From an uncultured Selenomonadaceae bacterium (GTDB taxonomy: Bacteria > Bacillota > Negativicutes > Selenomonadales > Selenomonadaceae): a stretch of 55,572 nt of DNA. The translations under genes were made by a program, and so were the position numbers. The stretch is taken from assembly GCA_905235685.1 (NCBI GenBank), contig CAJOMO010000019.1, forward strand, positions 1-55,572, read 5' to 3'. The notes beneath the pieces were generated by a model that was not told the DNA's origin, searched no databases, and was given only the letters and a program-made list of their open reading frames with translations. Shown here in pieces: positions 46,615-55,505 of this stretch. Position 1 is the first letter of the stretch. Each line of letters begins with the position of its first letter.

Positions 46615-47325
46615 TCACACTCCAATAAAATTTTTCAGCCGGTCAACGCTGATATTCAAAATTAAATCTTCGTTAAAATTCAAATCGGCTAAAAGTTTTT
46701 CGGCAAGCGTAAATTCGCCAACGCCCGAAGGATCGTGCGCGTCGGAACTGACGATAATTGGAACGCTCAATTTTTCGCAAAGATTAAGCATCGTTGTATA
46801 ATTTTCGTAGCAATTCAAGCGCTTATCCTTTTTGACGAGCGAACTGTTATTGACTTCCAGCGCCACGTGAAAATCTTTCGCGCCCTGCACGAGCCGCTCA
46901 TAATCCAGCGGGTTTCTGTCGTCGTCGGGGTGCGATACGAAAAAAATTTTATCGTTTTGCATACAGGACAAAACATTGTCAGTATTCTTTTCGCGCCCAA
47001 CATTTTTGTAACATTGCGGGTGAACGCCGGCAATTCCGAAATCCAGTTTGTCGATATATTCCTGTTCAAGTGAAAGCGTGCCGTTGTTCAAAACGTTAAT
47101 TTCGCAGCCGTGAAGAATTTCGACGCCGTAAATTTTGCGCGGAATTACCATCAAATTTTTATAGTAAAACGGGTCAATCGAGCCGGGAATACCAGGCGCA
47201 TGTTCGGCAAAGCCCAAAAGTTTCAGCCCGACGTCCGCCGCCGCCTGTGCCATTTCGCGAATCGTGCCGTAAGCATGCCCGCTGGCTATCGTGTGCGTGT
47301 GAATGTCCAAAATAAATTTTCTCAT
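46615..47325 (-). CDS. PHP-domain phosphatase, YcdX-like
   Basis: The protein is 236 aa. Metal-binding motifs of the PHP fold are seen in order: LDIHTHTIASGHAYGTI (HxH), GFAEHAPG, HGCEINV, GVHPQCY, FVSHPDD, VSSDAHDPSGVG. The trinuclear metal site is complete. E. coli YcdX is a zinc phosphatase linked to swarming; the substrate here is unknown. Confidence 0.9.
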   Translation of the reverse strand: MRKFILDIHTHTIASGHAYGTIREMAQAAADVGLKLLGFAEHAPGIPGSIDPFYYKNLMVIPRKIYGVEILHGCEINVLNNGTLSLEQEYIDKLDFGIAGVHPQCYKNVGREKNTDNVLSCMQNDKIFFVSHPDDDRNPLDYERLVQGAKDFHVALEVNNSSLVKKDKRLNCYENYTTMLNLCEKLSVPIIVSSDAHDPSGVGEFTLAEKLLADLNFNEDLILNISVDRLKNFIGV

Positions 47326-47330
47326 AGGAA

Positions 47331-48182
47331 TTATTTACCTGCCTTTTTCAAATTGACTGCCGATTTGCTGTCAACCGCTATTTCCAATTCGGAAGTCCGC
47401 ATTGCCTCCGAAGATATTTCCGCCTTCGCTGCCGCTAATTCAATTTCCAAATCGTGAACGCGCTCTTCCAGCCGCTGAATTTGTCTTAGTGCAACTTCAA
47501 TCATTTCGCGTTCGGGGTCGGGCAAATTATCGTGGCAAAGGTCAACGTCAATTTCGTCGCAAATTTCCGCGTTAACTTTTGGGTCGTCAACATTCAAGCC
47601 GCGTTTTTTGCAAAGTTCGAGCCACGCGCGCTTAAATTCTTCCTCGTTATGAACGCGCTGCCCGTGCAAAACCACGACGCGCCCGGGAATACCTACAACC
47701 GTTGCATACGGCGGAACTTCCTTTAAGACGACAGAGCCCGCGCCGATTTTCGCGTGGTCGCCAACTTTAAATGAGCCCAAAACTTTCGCGCCCGTCGCCA
47801 CAACAACGTTATTGCCGATTGTTGGATGGCGTTTGCCCTTTTCCTTGCCTGTGCCGCCCAAAGTTACGCCTTGATACAGCGTTACGTTTTTGCCAATTTC
47901 CGCCGTTTCGCCGATAACAATTCCCGTGCCGTGGTCAATAAAAAGCCCGTCGCCAATCGTCGCGCCCGGGTGAATTTCAATGCCCGTCAAGAATCTGCAA
48001 AAATTTGAAACCATTCGCGCAGAAACAATCCAGCCGCGTTTAAAAAGTGCGTGCGAAATTCTGTGCATCCAAATCGCGTGCAAGCCGGAATAGCAAAAAA
48101 TCACTTCGAGCGTACTTTTGGCGGCGGGGTCTCTTTCGAAGACAACGCGGATATCTTTTTTAATGCGCGAAAAAAAACTCAT
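47331..48182 (-). CDS. cysE: Serine O-acetyltransferase with a coiled-coil tail
   Basis: It makes O-acetylserine for cysteine synthesis. It is 283 aa. The left-handed beta-helix is clear ([19 protein letters not shown] and [20 protein letters not shown], adjoining; then [15 protein letters not shown]). Beyond the common length of about 220 aa there is a C-terminal extension of about 60 residues with a coiled coil ([20 protein letters not shown]). ATG 48182 has AAAGGTAG upstream; the longer frame overlaps ispF. Confidence 0.93.
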   Translation of the reverse strand: MSFFSRIKKDIRVVFERDPAAKSTLEVIFCYSGLHAIWMHRISHALFKRGWIVSARMVSNFCRFLTGIEIHPGATIGDGLFIDHGTGIVIGETAEIGKNVTLYQGVTLGGTGKEKGKRHPTIGNNVVVATGAKVLGSFKVGDHAKIGAGSVVLKEVPPYATVVGIPGRVVVLHGQRVHNEEEFKRAWLELCKKRGLNVDDPKVNAEICDEIDVDLCHDNLPDPEREMIEVALRQIQRLEERVHDLEIELAAAKAEISSEAMRTSELEIAVDSKSAVNLKKAGK

Positions 48183-48189
48183 TGGCAGT

Positions 48190-48663
48190 CTACCTTTCAA
48201 TGGCACAAACGGCGTAGGCGGCAATTCCCTGCTCCGCGCCCGTGAAACCGAGCCCCTCTTCAGTTTTCGCCTTGACGCTGACAAAATCTATATCAATTTG
48301 CAAAATCTCAGCCAATCTACATCGAATATTGAAAATGTGCGGCGCAAGTTTCGGTTTCTGCGCGACAATGATTGTATCGACGTTGACGATTTTATAATTT
48401 TTCTCGCGCAGGATTTTACAGGTTTCAGCAAGCAAAATTCCGCTGTCGATATTTTTAAATTTATTATCAGTGTCTGGGAAATGCTGTCCAATATCGCCGA
48501 GAGCCGCCGCGCCGAGCAAAGCGTCAATAATCGCGTGAATCAAAACGTCAGCGTCCGAATGTCCGTCAAGCCCCAAATTATGCGCAATTTCCACGCCGCC
48601 CAAAATCAATTTTCGATTGGGAACAAGGCGGTGAACGTCATAGCCAATACCAAAGCGCGTCAT
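48190..48663 (-). CDS. ispF: 2-C-methyl-D-erythritol 2,4-cyclodiphosphate synthase
   Basis: This MEP pathway enzyme is 157 aa. The metal-binding GIGYDVHRL and [20 protein letters not shown] are canonical, as are FPDTDNKF and [20 protein letters not shown]. It starts one base after ispD ends. Confidence 0.97.
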   Translation of the reverse strand: MTRFGIGYDVHRLVPNRKLILGGVEIAHNLGLDGHSDADVLIHAIIDALLGAAALGDIGQHFPDTDNKFKNIDSGILLAETCKILREKNYKIVNVDTIIVAQKPKLAPHIFNIRCRLAEILQIDIDFVSVKAKTEEGLGFTGAEQGIAAYAVCAIER

Positions 48664-49341
48664 TTAATTTTCGCTCCTCAAAAAATTTTCGGCGATAGAA
48701 ATATCTTCCGGCGTGGTGATTTTGATATTTTTGTAAGTGCCGGTTACGATTTTAATTTTGCCGCCGATTCTTTCAACCAGGCTGGCGTCGTCCGTACCCA
48801 AAAAATTATCGGTTTGAGCCCGCGCGTATGCCTTCAAAAGAATTTCGCGGTTGAAACCTTGTGGCGTTTGCACTTCAAATAAATCTGCGCGATTTGGCGT
48901 CGATTTAACAAACCCCGCCGCGTCTGCAACCTTGATTGTATTTTTTTCGGGAACAGCGGCAATAGCTCCGCCGAAATTTTCTGCCGCGTCGATAACGTTT
49001 TCAATTGTCTGCAAATCGATTAACGGGCGCGCCGCGTCGTGGACTAAAATTATTTCGGAATTTGCCGGTACTAATTTCAATCCGTTGGCGATGGAATATT
49101 GGCGTTCAGAGCCGCCCGCCGTTACGCGCCACGGTTTTAAATTTGGCGTTGCCGATAAAATTTCTGTCACGGCTTCGATTTCGTTTGTCACCACGATTAA
49201 CAAACCTATTCGCGCAGATTTTGAAAAAGTTTTGAGCGTGCGGGTTAAAATGGATTCGCCGCCCAATTCCAGGAAAATTTTATTTGTACTCGCGCCCATT
49301 CGCCGACTCGCGCCCGCCGCCGGAAATATCGCCGTCACCAT
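48664..49341 (-). CDS. ispD: 2-C-methyl-D-erythritol 4-phosphate cytidylyltransferase
   Basis: The protein is 225 aa. The CTP-binding FPAAGASRRMGASTNKIFLE, GGSERQYSIANGL, VHDAARPLI and FEVQTPQGF motifs are present. RBS AAGGGAGA lies before ATG 49341. It forms an MEP pathway pair with ispF and heads the ispD-ispF-cysE run. Confidence 0.97.
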   Translation of the reverse strand: MVTAIFPAAGASRRMGASTNKIFLELGGESILTRTLKTFSKSARIGLLIVVTNEIEAVTEILSATPNLKPWRVTAGGSERQYSIANGLKLVPANSEIILVHDAARPLIDLQTIENVIDAAENFGGAIAAVPEKNTIKVADAAGFVKSTPNRADLFEVQTPQGFNREILLKAYARAQTDNFLGTDDASLVERIGGKIKIVTGTYKNIKITTPEDISIAENFLRSEN

Positions 49342-49372
49342 TGGAAAATCTCCCTTCGGTCGATTTTTAGGA

Positions 49373-49437
49373 GATAGGAGATAGGAGTCAGGAAATAGTG
49401 ATGTCCCTAACCCCTAACCCCTAATTCCTAATTCCTA
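49373..49437. repeat. Inverted heptad arrays at the HAD gene stop codon
   Basis: On the minus strand from the stop codon: TAGGAAT, TAGGAAT, TAGGGGT, TAGGGGT, TAGGGAC, a 5-nt loop (ATCAC), then TATTTCC, TGACTCC, TATCTCC, TATCTCC. The arms pair imperfectly into a long hairpin, placed between the HAD gene and ispD. Confidence 0.8.
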
Positions 49438-50238
49438 AATCAAGCCCTCGTCAATGAGCCGTTTAATTCCGACAATCACGCCGAATTGATCGTTACTGGC
49501 AGTTTCGTATTTGGCAATTTTTTTCAAATCGGGATGAGCATTAGCCATAGCGAAACCGTGCCCGACCGCTTGAATCATTTCGTAGTCGTTGAGATAATCG
49601 CCGAACGCCGCGCATTCTTCGGGCTTAATTTCCAAAATCCGCTGAATGTTGCGGACAGCCTCGCCCTTATTAATTCCCTTGCTCATAACGTCGACCCAAT
49701 AATCCGAACTCAACACGACTTGCAAATTGTCATAGAAAGGCGCGAGGTGGCTGTAAATATTTTTATCGGCGTGAGCAGTGCCGTCGAACATTGCAACTTT
49801 AATCGGCGTATCGTCAATTTCCGCCCAATCGTCAACCACGGCGTTGTGCGTGTAATATTTGTTCAGCTCGGCTTGATTTTCGGGCGTATCGTTATCGCGG
49901 CGAATATAAGCGTCTTTTTTGCCGCACCACACGCGCAGAATATTTTTAATCGGCTCGGTTACTTCCAAAACTTTATTTACCGCGTTAATGTCAATCGGGC
50001 TGGAGAAAATTTCAATTTCGCGGTGCATTACCAGCGTGCCATTTTCCGCCAAAAATAAAAATTCGTCAACGTATTTGGAAAAAGTTTTCAACAGAGAAAA
50101 ATATTGTCTGCCGCTCGCCGGTGCAAAAATTACGCCGCGCTTTTTCAATTCAGCCATGGTTTCGTCGAATCCGTCCGGCAATTTGTTTTGGCTCGTCAAT
50201 AGCGTGCCGTCCATATCCGAAAAAATTATCTTAATCAT
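49435..50238 (-). CDS. Cof-type HAD phosphatase
   Basis: The protein is 267 aa. HAD motif I FSDMDGTLL has the nucleophile Asp, then a C2-type cap, and motif III/IV AFGDYLNDYEMIQAVGHGFAMANAH. Cof-type enzymes dephosphorylate sugar phosphates and other small metabolites. GGAGG precedes the ATG. Its stop codon TAG is the first unit of a heptad array. Confidence 0.9.
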   Translation of the reverse strand: MIKIIFSDMDGTLLTSQNKLPDGFDETMAELKKRGVIFAPASGRQYFSLLKTFSKYVDEFLFLAENGTLVMHREIEIFSSPIDINAVNKVLEVTEPIKNILRVWCGKKDAYIRRDNDTPENQAELNKYYTHNAVVDDWAEIDDTPIKVAMFDGTAHADKNIYSHLAPFYDNLQVVLSSDYWVDVMSKGINKGEAVRNIQRILEIKPEECAAFGDYLNDYEMIQAVGHGFAMANAHPDLKKIAKYETASNDQFGVIVGIKRLIDEGLI

Positions 50239-50264
50239 TGAAACAACCTCCTATAGTTAATTAG

Positions 50265-50412
50265 TTCAGCATTTCTTTCCAGAAAGTACTAAAGAGCACG
50301 CTTTTCTTCGAAAACCGCGCAACGCTGGCAAAGAAAGCGCCGCTCAGATAGTCGACATCCAGTCGACTAGTTCGCGGCGGGGTTCGAGCCGCCCTCCGTG
50401 GCGGCTTCTTAT
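50265..50412 (+). repeat. Composite hairpin element, copy 5 (type I, rearranged)
   Basis: The stem 1 region is longer and disrupted: CATTTCTTTCcaGAAAGt, then 36 bases with a second small palindrome TTTTC-ttc-GAAAA, then GGCAAAGAAAGC. Stem 2 is TAGTCGAC-atcca-GTCGACTA in GCCGC/GCGGC arms. Stem 3 is AGCCGCC-ctccgt-GGCGGCT (50387-50406) then TCTTATT. Unlike the other copies it is opposite in orientation to both flanking genes. It accounts for most of the 194-base spacer here. Confidence 0.8.
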
Positions 50413-50432
50413 TGTATATTTGTTACAGCTTT

Positions 50433-51209
50433 TCAAAAGTTGTCGAAAATAAATCCCGTCATTGCCATTGAACCCAAATTGCAAATATCATTGAAAACTT
50501 TAGCGCCATCGCCATCTGCCGCACCCATACAATATACCAAAGGCAAATAATGTTCCGGCGTCGGTATCGCATAATCGGCGTCAGCAATTTTCTCGTAATG
50601 AATAATTTTTTCGGCGTCGCCCGCCTTCACCGCGTCAATTACGGTTTTGTTGAATTTCAAAGTCTTGTCCGAGCCGTGCGGATTTTCCCACTCAATTTCG
50701 CGCAGATTGTGTACAACGTTGCCACTGCCAAAAATTAAATAGCCTTCCGCCCGTAAATCAGACAACTTCACGCCTATATCAAAAATTTCTTGCGCCGAAA
50801 TATCGCCGTTAACGGAAAACTCTACCACAGGAATATCAGCCGCCGGAAACATATGCACAAAAACCGTCCAAATGCCGTGGTCAATTCCCCAATCGTTGTC
50901 AACTTCGACTGCCGCGCCGAGTATCTCTTGAACGCGCGCCGCCAATGCAGGATAACCTTTCACAGGATAACGCACGCGGTACAATTCGTCCGGAAAGCCG
51001 AACATATCGTTGACTTGCGGCGGATTTTCCATATTCTGCACCAATGAGCCGTGCGTGTACCAATGCGCCGATATCGCCAATATCGCCTTCGGTTTGCCGT
51101 ATTTCGCGAAAAATTCTTTGCCCATTTCCGCCCAGGTCGTTGAAACTTCGTCTTTTCGCAAAGCTATCATCGGGTCGCCGTGCCCAGAAAATATTACCGG
51201 CATTCGCAT
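50433..51209 (-). CDS. LigB-type extradiol dioxygenase (DODA/YgiD-like)
   Basis: The protein is 258 aa. PVIFSGHGDPMIAL, AILAISAHWYTHGS, DNDWGIDHGIWTVFVHMFP and FGSGNVVHNLRE carry the His residues of the class III dioxygenase metal site. E. coli YgiD is a DOPA dioxygenase. The physiological substrate in an anaerobe is unclear. ATG 51209 has GAGG eight bases upstream. Confidence 0.87.
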   Translation of the reverse strand: MRMPVIFSGHGDPMIALRKDEVSTTWAEMGKEFFAKYGKPKAILAISAHWYTHGSLVQNMENPPQVNDMFGFPDELYRVRYPVKGYPALAARVQEILGAAVEVDNDWGIDHGIWTVFVHMFPAADIPVVEFSVNGDISAQEIFDIGVKLSDLRAEGYLIFGSGNVVHNLREIEWENPHGSDKTLKFNKTVIDAVKAGDAEKIIHYEKIADADYAIPTPEHYLPLVYCMGAADGDGAKVFNDICNLGSMAMTGFIFDNF

Positions 51210-51219
51210 TTTCAAAACC

Positions 51220-51402
51220 TCATTTCGTCGGAGCATTCAGCCACGCCATCATACTTTCATAATCGGGCGGCGCGCTGTCTTTATATTCGTCCAAAACCTC
51301 GTCAATTTCGTCCAATGTAAGGTCGCTCGTTTGCAATTCGTGACAAAGCCACTTAGCAAATTCTTCGGCGCTTAAACTTTTCAGCCGCTCAATATTCGTC
51401 AT
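51220..51402 (-). CDS. Small acidic protein of unknown function
   Basis: The 60-aa protein starts MTNIERLKSLSAEEFAKWL, a pattern seen in many short hypothetical proteins of Firmicutes and their phages. It is rich in Asp and Glu and probably helical; no cysteine cluster beyond one Cys. AAGGACG precedes the ATG. It lies between proS and the dioxygenase with short spacers, so it is co-transcribed. Confidence 0.65.
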   Translation of the reverse strand: MTNIERLKSLSAEEFAKWLCHELQTSDLTLDEIDEVLDEYKDSAPPDYESMMAWLNAPTK

Positions 51403-51414
51403 ACAATCACGTCC

Positions 51415-53127
51415 TTACAAATTTTTCAGCAAATCTAAAACTTTGTCAACGCACTCTGCGCGATTGAAATTCAACATTTCGCCGCTCTTACGAATTTTGA
51501 CTTCAACATTGCCGCTGTCCAAAGTTTTCGGGCTGACGGTTACGCGCAAAGGATAGCCGATTAAATCACAATCTTTGAATTTAACACCGGCGCGTTCCTT
51601 CCTGTCGTCAAGCAAAACGTCAACGCCCGCCGCCTTCAATTCGTCATAAATTTTTTCAGCGTATTCAAGCTGTGCCGCGTCTTTCGCATTAACCGGAACT
51701 ACAACCACTTCAAACGGCGCTATCGCCCGCGTCCAAATAATTCCGTCCGCGTCATTATTCTGCTCAATCGCCGCCGCCATAGTCCGCCCGACGCCGATAC
51801 CGTAACAGCCCATTTCAAAATAAGTTTCTTTGCCGCTTTCGTCCAAAAAAGTTGCGTTCAAAGATTTGCTGTACTTACTGCCGAGCGTGAAAACTTGCCC
51901 AACTTCAATGCCGCGTGTCATTTTCAATTCAGCGCCGCAGTGCGGACAAGGATCGCCCGCCTGCACCATTCGAATATCAGCCACAATAATTTTCGCCGCG
52001 TCAAAATCTCTGCGCGGATTCACATTTATAAAATGCGCGTCAGCCTCATTCGCACCGGCAACCGCATTGTACATTTCCATAACCGTTGCGTCAACAACGA
52101 TAGCCGCGCCGTCTTTTAAGCCAATCGGACTCATAAAGCCCGCACTGCCGCCAACCGCATTAATCGCCGATTCTTCAGCCATATGCAAATGCAACGCGCC
52201 CGTCGCATTCAAAACTTTGATTTCGTTAACTTCGTGGTCGCCGCGCACAAACGCCAATATCAATTTGCCGTCGTCGTCCTGGAACGCCACAGCCTTGATT
52301 GTTTTTTCAATCGGCACGCCCAAATAATTTTTGACAAGTTCAATCGTATGAGCATTGGGCGTTGAAATTTTTTCAAGCGGCTTCATTTCTTCGACTTCTG
52401 CGCGAATAATTTTCAGTTCGGCTTTTTCGTCGCTCGCCGCATAATCGCAACTTTCGCAGTAAGCAATGTTGGATTCGCCGCTCGGCGCTAAAACCGTAAA
52501 TTCGTGCGAATGCCCGCCGCCAATTGCGCCATTGTCCGCCTCAACCGCGCGGAATTTTAAACCGCAGCGCGTAAAAATTTTAGTGTAAGCGTCATACATT
52601 TTTTGATAAGAAATATTCATACCGTCAACGTCTTTGTCAAACGAATACAAATCCTTCATGACAAATTCGCGGCTGCGCATAAGCCCAAAACGCGGGCGTA
52701 TTTCGTCGCGGTATTTATTCTGCATTTGATAAAGCATAAGCGGCAATTGTTTATACGAACGAACTTCACCGCGAACAAGCGTTGTTATCATTTCTTCGTG
52801 CGTAGGTCCTAAGCAAAATTCGCGCCCGTGCCTGTCTTTTAAACGCATCATTTCCGGTCCGTAAACTGCCCAGCGTCCGGATTCTCGCCAAATTTCCGCC
52901 GGTTGCGTTATCGGCATCATCAATTCTTGCCCGCCCGCGGCGTCCATTTCTTCGCGTATGATTTGCATTATTTTTTTCATCGTCCGCCACGCCAGCGGTA
53001 AATATGTGTACATTCCGCCCGCCGCTTTTCGGATTAATCCTGCGCGAAACATTAATTTATGGCTCAAAAGTTCCGCTTCCGCCGGAGATTCCCGAAGTGT
53101 CGGCGCGTACAATTCCGTTGCTCTCAT
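51415..53127 (-). CDS. proS: Prolyl-tRNA synthetase (bacterial type with INS editing domain)
   Basis: The class II synthetase is about 570 aa. Motif 1 is around GMYTYLPLAWRTMKKI, motif 2 RDEIRPRFGLMRSREFVMKD, motif 3 GIGVGRTMAAAIEQ. An insertion (editing) domain spans about residues 225-380, including KTIKAVAFQDDDGKLILAFV. ATG 53127 was chosen with GAGGTG nine bases upstream. Confidence 0.97.
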   Translation of the reverse strand: MRATELYAPTLRESPAEAELLSHKLMFRAGLIRKAAGGMYTYLPLAWRTMKKIMQIIREEMDAAGGQELMMPITQPAEIWRESGRWAVYGPEMMRLKDRHGREFCLGPTHEEMITTLVRGEVRSYKQLPLMLYQMQNKYRDEIRPRFGLMRSREFVMKDLYSFDKDVDGMNISYQKMYDAYTKIFTRCGLKFRAVEADNGAIGGGHSHEFTVLAPSGESNIAYCESCDYAASDEKAELKIIRAEVEEMKPLEKISTPNAHTIELVKNYLGVPIEKTIKAVAFQDDDGKLILAFVRGDHEVNEIKVLNATGALHLHMAEESAINAVGGSAGFMSPIGLKDGAAIVVDATVMEMYNAVAGANEADAHFINVNPRRDFDAAKIIVADIRMVQAGDPCPHCGAELKMTRGIEVGQVFTLGSKYSKSLNATFLDESGKETYFEMGCYGIGVGRTMAAAIEQNNDADGIIWTRAIAPFEVVVVPVNAKDAAQLEYAEKIYDELKAAGVDVLLDDRKERAGVKFKDCDLIGYPLRVTVSPKTLDSGNVEVKIRKSGEMLNFNRAECVDKVLDLLKNL

Positions 53128-53159
53128 TAATCGCATCACCTCAAAAACTTCTTTCGCTG

Positions 53160-53188
53160 ATTATATAAATTTTGCCGGACAAATGCAA
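53160..53188 (-). promoter_or_regulatory. Promoter of proS
   Basis: On the minus strand: TTGCAT (53183-53188), a 17-base spacer, TATAAT (53160-53165). Confidence 0.7.
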
Positions 53189-53201
53189 CTTGATAAAAAA
53201 T

Positions 53202-53230
53202 TTGCAAACGCCGCCGATTTAATGTAAAAT
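53202..53230 (+). promoter_or_regulatory. Promoter of the SGNH hydrolase gene
   Basis: TTGCAA (53202-53207), a 17-base spacer, TAAAAT (53225-53230), 34 bases before the ATG. It is divergent from the proS promoter. Confidence 0.65.
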
Positions 53231-53264
53231 GTATAGAATTTTTTAGATTGGGAGCGTATTTGTA

Positions 53265-54608
53265 ATGATGAAATTTTTGCCGGTTCTTATAGCGATTGTA
53301 CTGTCATTGGCGAATTTTCAAATCTTCGACGGCAATAAAAATCCGCTTGAGCCGATTGAAAATAAAAATCCGCGTAACCACTTAACGCAAGATTCGGCTA
53401 ATCGGCAGGAAGTTACCGCGAAAGTTTTATCCGTCAGCGAAGCCTCTTCCAAAAATATCGACGAGCCCGAAGAGGAACCTTTCGCCCTAGACAGCGACGA
53501 TAATATTCGAATTATCCGCCTAACCTGGGACGTCGTGCCGCGCGCCGTCAAGTACAAAGTTTCTTTCGAAGGACAGGACGCCGTTTCATACACCACCGGC
53601 ATTGAAGTTCAAGTTCGTAGCAACAAGCCGGAATTTAAAATCGTCGCGCTGGATTTCAACAACAAAATCGTTAAACACAACGTAAAAATTATTTCCAGCG
53701 AAGATAACCCTTTGAGCCCGCGCACGACCACCGAATTTGACAAAATGAGTTCGCCGCCGGTTTATTTGGTTTATTCGTGGATTCCGGCGTGGCAAGCAGA
53801 TCATTATGAAATTCAGCTTTTCAAAGACGGCGAGCTGTATCGCGATTATCTGACAGATTTTCACCCGAAAGATGATAACTTTGATTTTTATGATAAAATT
53901 CCCGTGCTTGAGGAGGGCGAATATTATTGGCGGGTGCGCGGCATGGACGAATTTGACGAAGCTTTAACAAATTGGTCGGAGAAAAACGCGGGCAACAGTT
54001 TCACCGTTACATCGCCCGAAAGATTTTGCGCACTCGGTGACAGCATAACTCACGGCGGCGGCTCAATTTCCGTTCCGCCTTCAACCGTCGTTTACAATTG
54101 GGAAAATTATTGCGATTTCCCGATAAAAAATTTGGGCAAGAGCGGCGATACCACTTACAAACTTTTAGACAGATTTGACGAAGATGTTTTGCCGTTCAGC
54201 CCCGAAGTGCTGTTCATAATGGCGGGCGTCAATGATTTTCGCGGAAATATTTTGGGCTGGGATTCGGTTATGAACTTGTCCGAGCTGCGCGATAAGTGCG
54301 AAAGTCACGGTATAACGCCGGTTTTCATTACGCCCACGCCGCTTAATCCCGATTTGATTCGCAAGGTTAAATTTATTGAAAATCCGCCGTACGATTGGAA
54401 GGAACAGCGCGCGTACATTTGCGATTGGATGAAACGGCAGGAACATTGCATTGACATTTCGGAGGCGCTTTCGGACAGCAACGGAAATTTGCGGGCGGAT
54501 TTGGCGGTTGACGGTTTGCACCCCGACGCTGAGGGTAAAAAAATTATCGGGCAGGCTGTCGAAAATTGGCTGAATAATTATTTGACTGGAGGAAATTCTA
54601 ATGGCTAA
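53265..54608 (+). CDS. Exported SGNH/GDSL hydrolase with a fibronectin-like N-terminal region
   Basis: The protein is 447 aa. A hydrophobic N-terminus (MKFLPVLIAIVLSLANFQIF) suggests export or anchoring. Residues 75-250 contain two beta-rich segments with the pattern of fibronectin type III domains (IRLTWDVVPRAVKYKVSF; VYSWIPAWQADHYEIQLF). The esterase domain has Ser260 in ALGDSITHGGG, the block III motif MAGVNDFRG and the catalytic DGLHPDAEG. It is likely a deacetylase or esterase on surface glycan. It overlaps the next gene by 8 bases. Confidence 0.85.
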   Translation: MMKFLPVLIAIVLSLANFQIFDGNKNPLEPIENKNPRNHLTQDSANRQEVTAKVLSVSEASSKNIDEPEEEPFALDSDDNIRIIRLTWDVVPRAVKYKVSFEGQDAVSYTTGIEVQVRSNKPEFKIVALDFNNKIVKHNVKIISSEDNPLSPRTTTEFDKMSSPPVYLVYSWIPAWQADHYEIQLFKDGELYRDYLTDFHPKDDNFDFYDKIPVLEEGEYYWRVRGMDEFDEALTNWSEKNAGNSFTVTSPERFCALGDSITHGGGSISVPPSTVVYNWENYCDFPIKNLGKSGDTTYKLLDRFDEDVLPFSPEVLFIMAGVNDFRGNILGWDSVMNLSELRDKCESHGITPVFITPTPLNPDLIRKVKFIENPPYDWKEQRAYICDWMKRQEHCIDISEALSDSNGNLRADLAVDGLHPDAEGKKIIGQAVENWLNNYLTGGNSNG

Positions 54609-55122
54609 GGCATTGGTAGTTGTCGATATGCAAAACGACTTTGTAACCGGCGCGCTCGGCACGGCAGAGGCGCAAGAAATGTTGCCGCGCCTGGTTGAAA
54701 AACTTGAAAAGGTCGTCGCGCAGAAATCGGCTGATATTCTTTTTACTCAAGACACGCACAAGGAAAATTATTTGGAGACGCAGGAAGGTAAAAATCTGCC
54801 GGTGATTCATTGCGTGAAAAATACCGCCGGCTGGGAAATTGTACCGGAGCTGAAAAAATTTATTCCCTACGCTAAGGCTGTTATTGAGAAAAAATCTTTC
54901 GGCACAACGCGCCTGCCAACTTTGCTCAAACCTTATGAGGAAGTTGAATTTGTCGGCGTTTGCACGGATATTTGCGTCATTTCAAATGCGCTGTTGCTGA
55001 AGGCGTTTTATCCGGAGCAAAAAGTTTCAGTCGACGCTAAATGTTGCGCGGGCGTCAATCCAAAATCTCACGCAGAGGCTCTTAACGTTATGAAAATGTG
55101 CCAATGCGAAATTAAGGAGTAG
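54601..55122 (+). CDS. Isochorismatase-family cysteine hydrolase (nicotinamidase-like)
   Basis: The protein is 173 aa. The catalytic Asp9 is in ALVVVDMQNDFVTGAL, the Lys in VIEKKSFGTT, and the nucleophile Cys121 in FVGVCTDICVISNALLLKAF; the cis-peptide GVCTDICV motif is diagnostic. FTQDTH contains the metal-site Asp and His typical of nicotinamidases, so nicotinamide is the best guess. The ATG overlaps the preceding gene. Confidence 0.88.
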   Translation: MAKALVVVDMQNDFVTGALGTAEAQEMLPRLVEKLEKVVAQKSADILFTQDTHKENYLETQEGKNLPVIHCVKNTAGWEIVPELKKFIPYAKAVIEKKSFGTTRLPTLLKPYEEVEFVGVCTDICVISNALLLKAFYPEQKVSVDAKCCAGVNPKSHAEALNVMKMCQCEIKE

Positions 55123-55126
55123 ATTT

Positions 55127-55468
55127 ATGGCCAGACAATATAAAAAAATCTTGAAGAAATTGCAACCGAAAACCAAATCGCCGTCCGAAGAAAAGCCGCC
55201 GGAAAAACCAGGCAAAGATTATTTGTTGACAATCATATTGGCGTTGACGGTAATTTTTCTGATAATCGGGTGGTCGAGTTTCACGGCGATAAATCGCGGC
55301 TTGTACATAACGCTGATAATCGCGCTGGGTTCGACGTACGCGCGGCGTCATTACAAATTTACTTCAACGCAGGATACAATCATTGAAAAAGTCGGTTATG
55401 CAGCGATGGGGCTTGCGATAGTTTTATTCGTGGCAGAAATTTACTTTCGCTTTATGGATAAGGCGTGA
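55127..55468 (+). CDS. Small two- to three-helix membrane protein, unknown function
   Basis: The family was not recognised. The protein is 113 aa. A basic, Pro-rich N-terminus (KKLQPKTKSPSEEKPPEKPG) is followed by three hydrophobic segments (about residues 33-49, 54-66 and 89-105). It follows the isochorismatase gene by four bases with AAGGAG upstream. Its last codons (ATG GAT AAG GCG TGA) lie in the 38-bp inverted repeat shared with position 1-38, so its C-terminus may have been supplied by an inserted element. Confidence 0.65.
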   Translation: MARQYKKILKKLQPKTKSPSEEKPPEKPGKDYLLTIILALTVIFLIIGWSSFTAINRGLYITLIIALGSTYARRHYKFTSTQDTIIEKVGYAAMGLAIVLFVAEIYFRFMDKA

Positions 55469-55488
55469 AGACCCGCGACTTTAGTCGT
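55451..55488. repeat. Right copy of 38-bp inverted repeat at the window edges
   Basis: It matches the reverse complement of 1-38 at 36 of 38 bases. It includes the hairpin CGCGAC-ttta-GTCGTG extending to 55490. It covers the 3' end of the preceding gene. Confidence 0.65.
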
Positions 55489-55505
55489 GAGATGAAACGC
55501 CGCTA

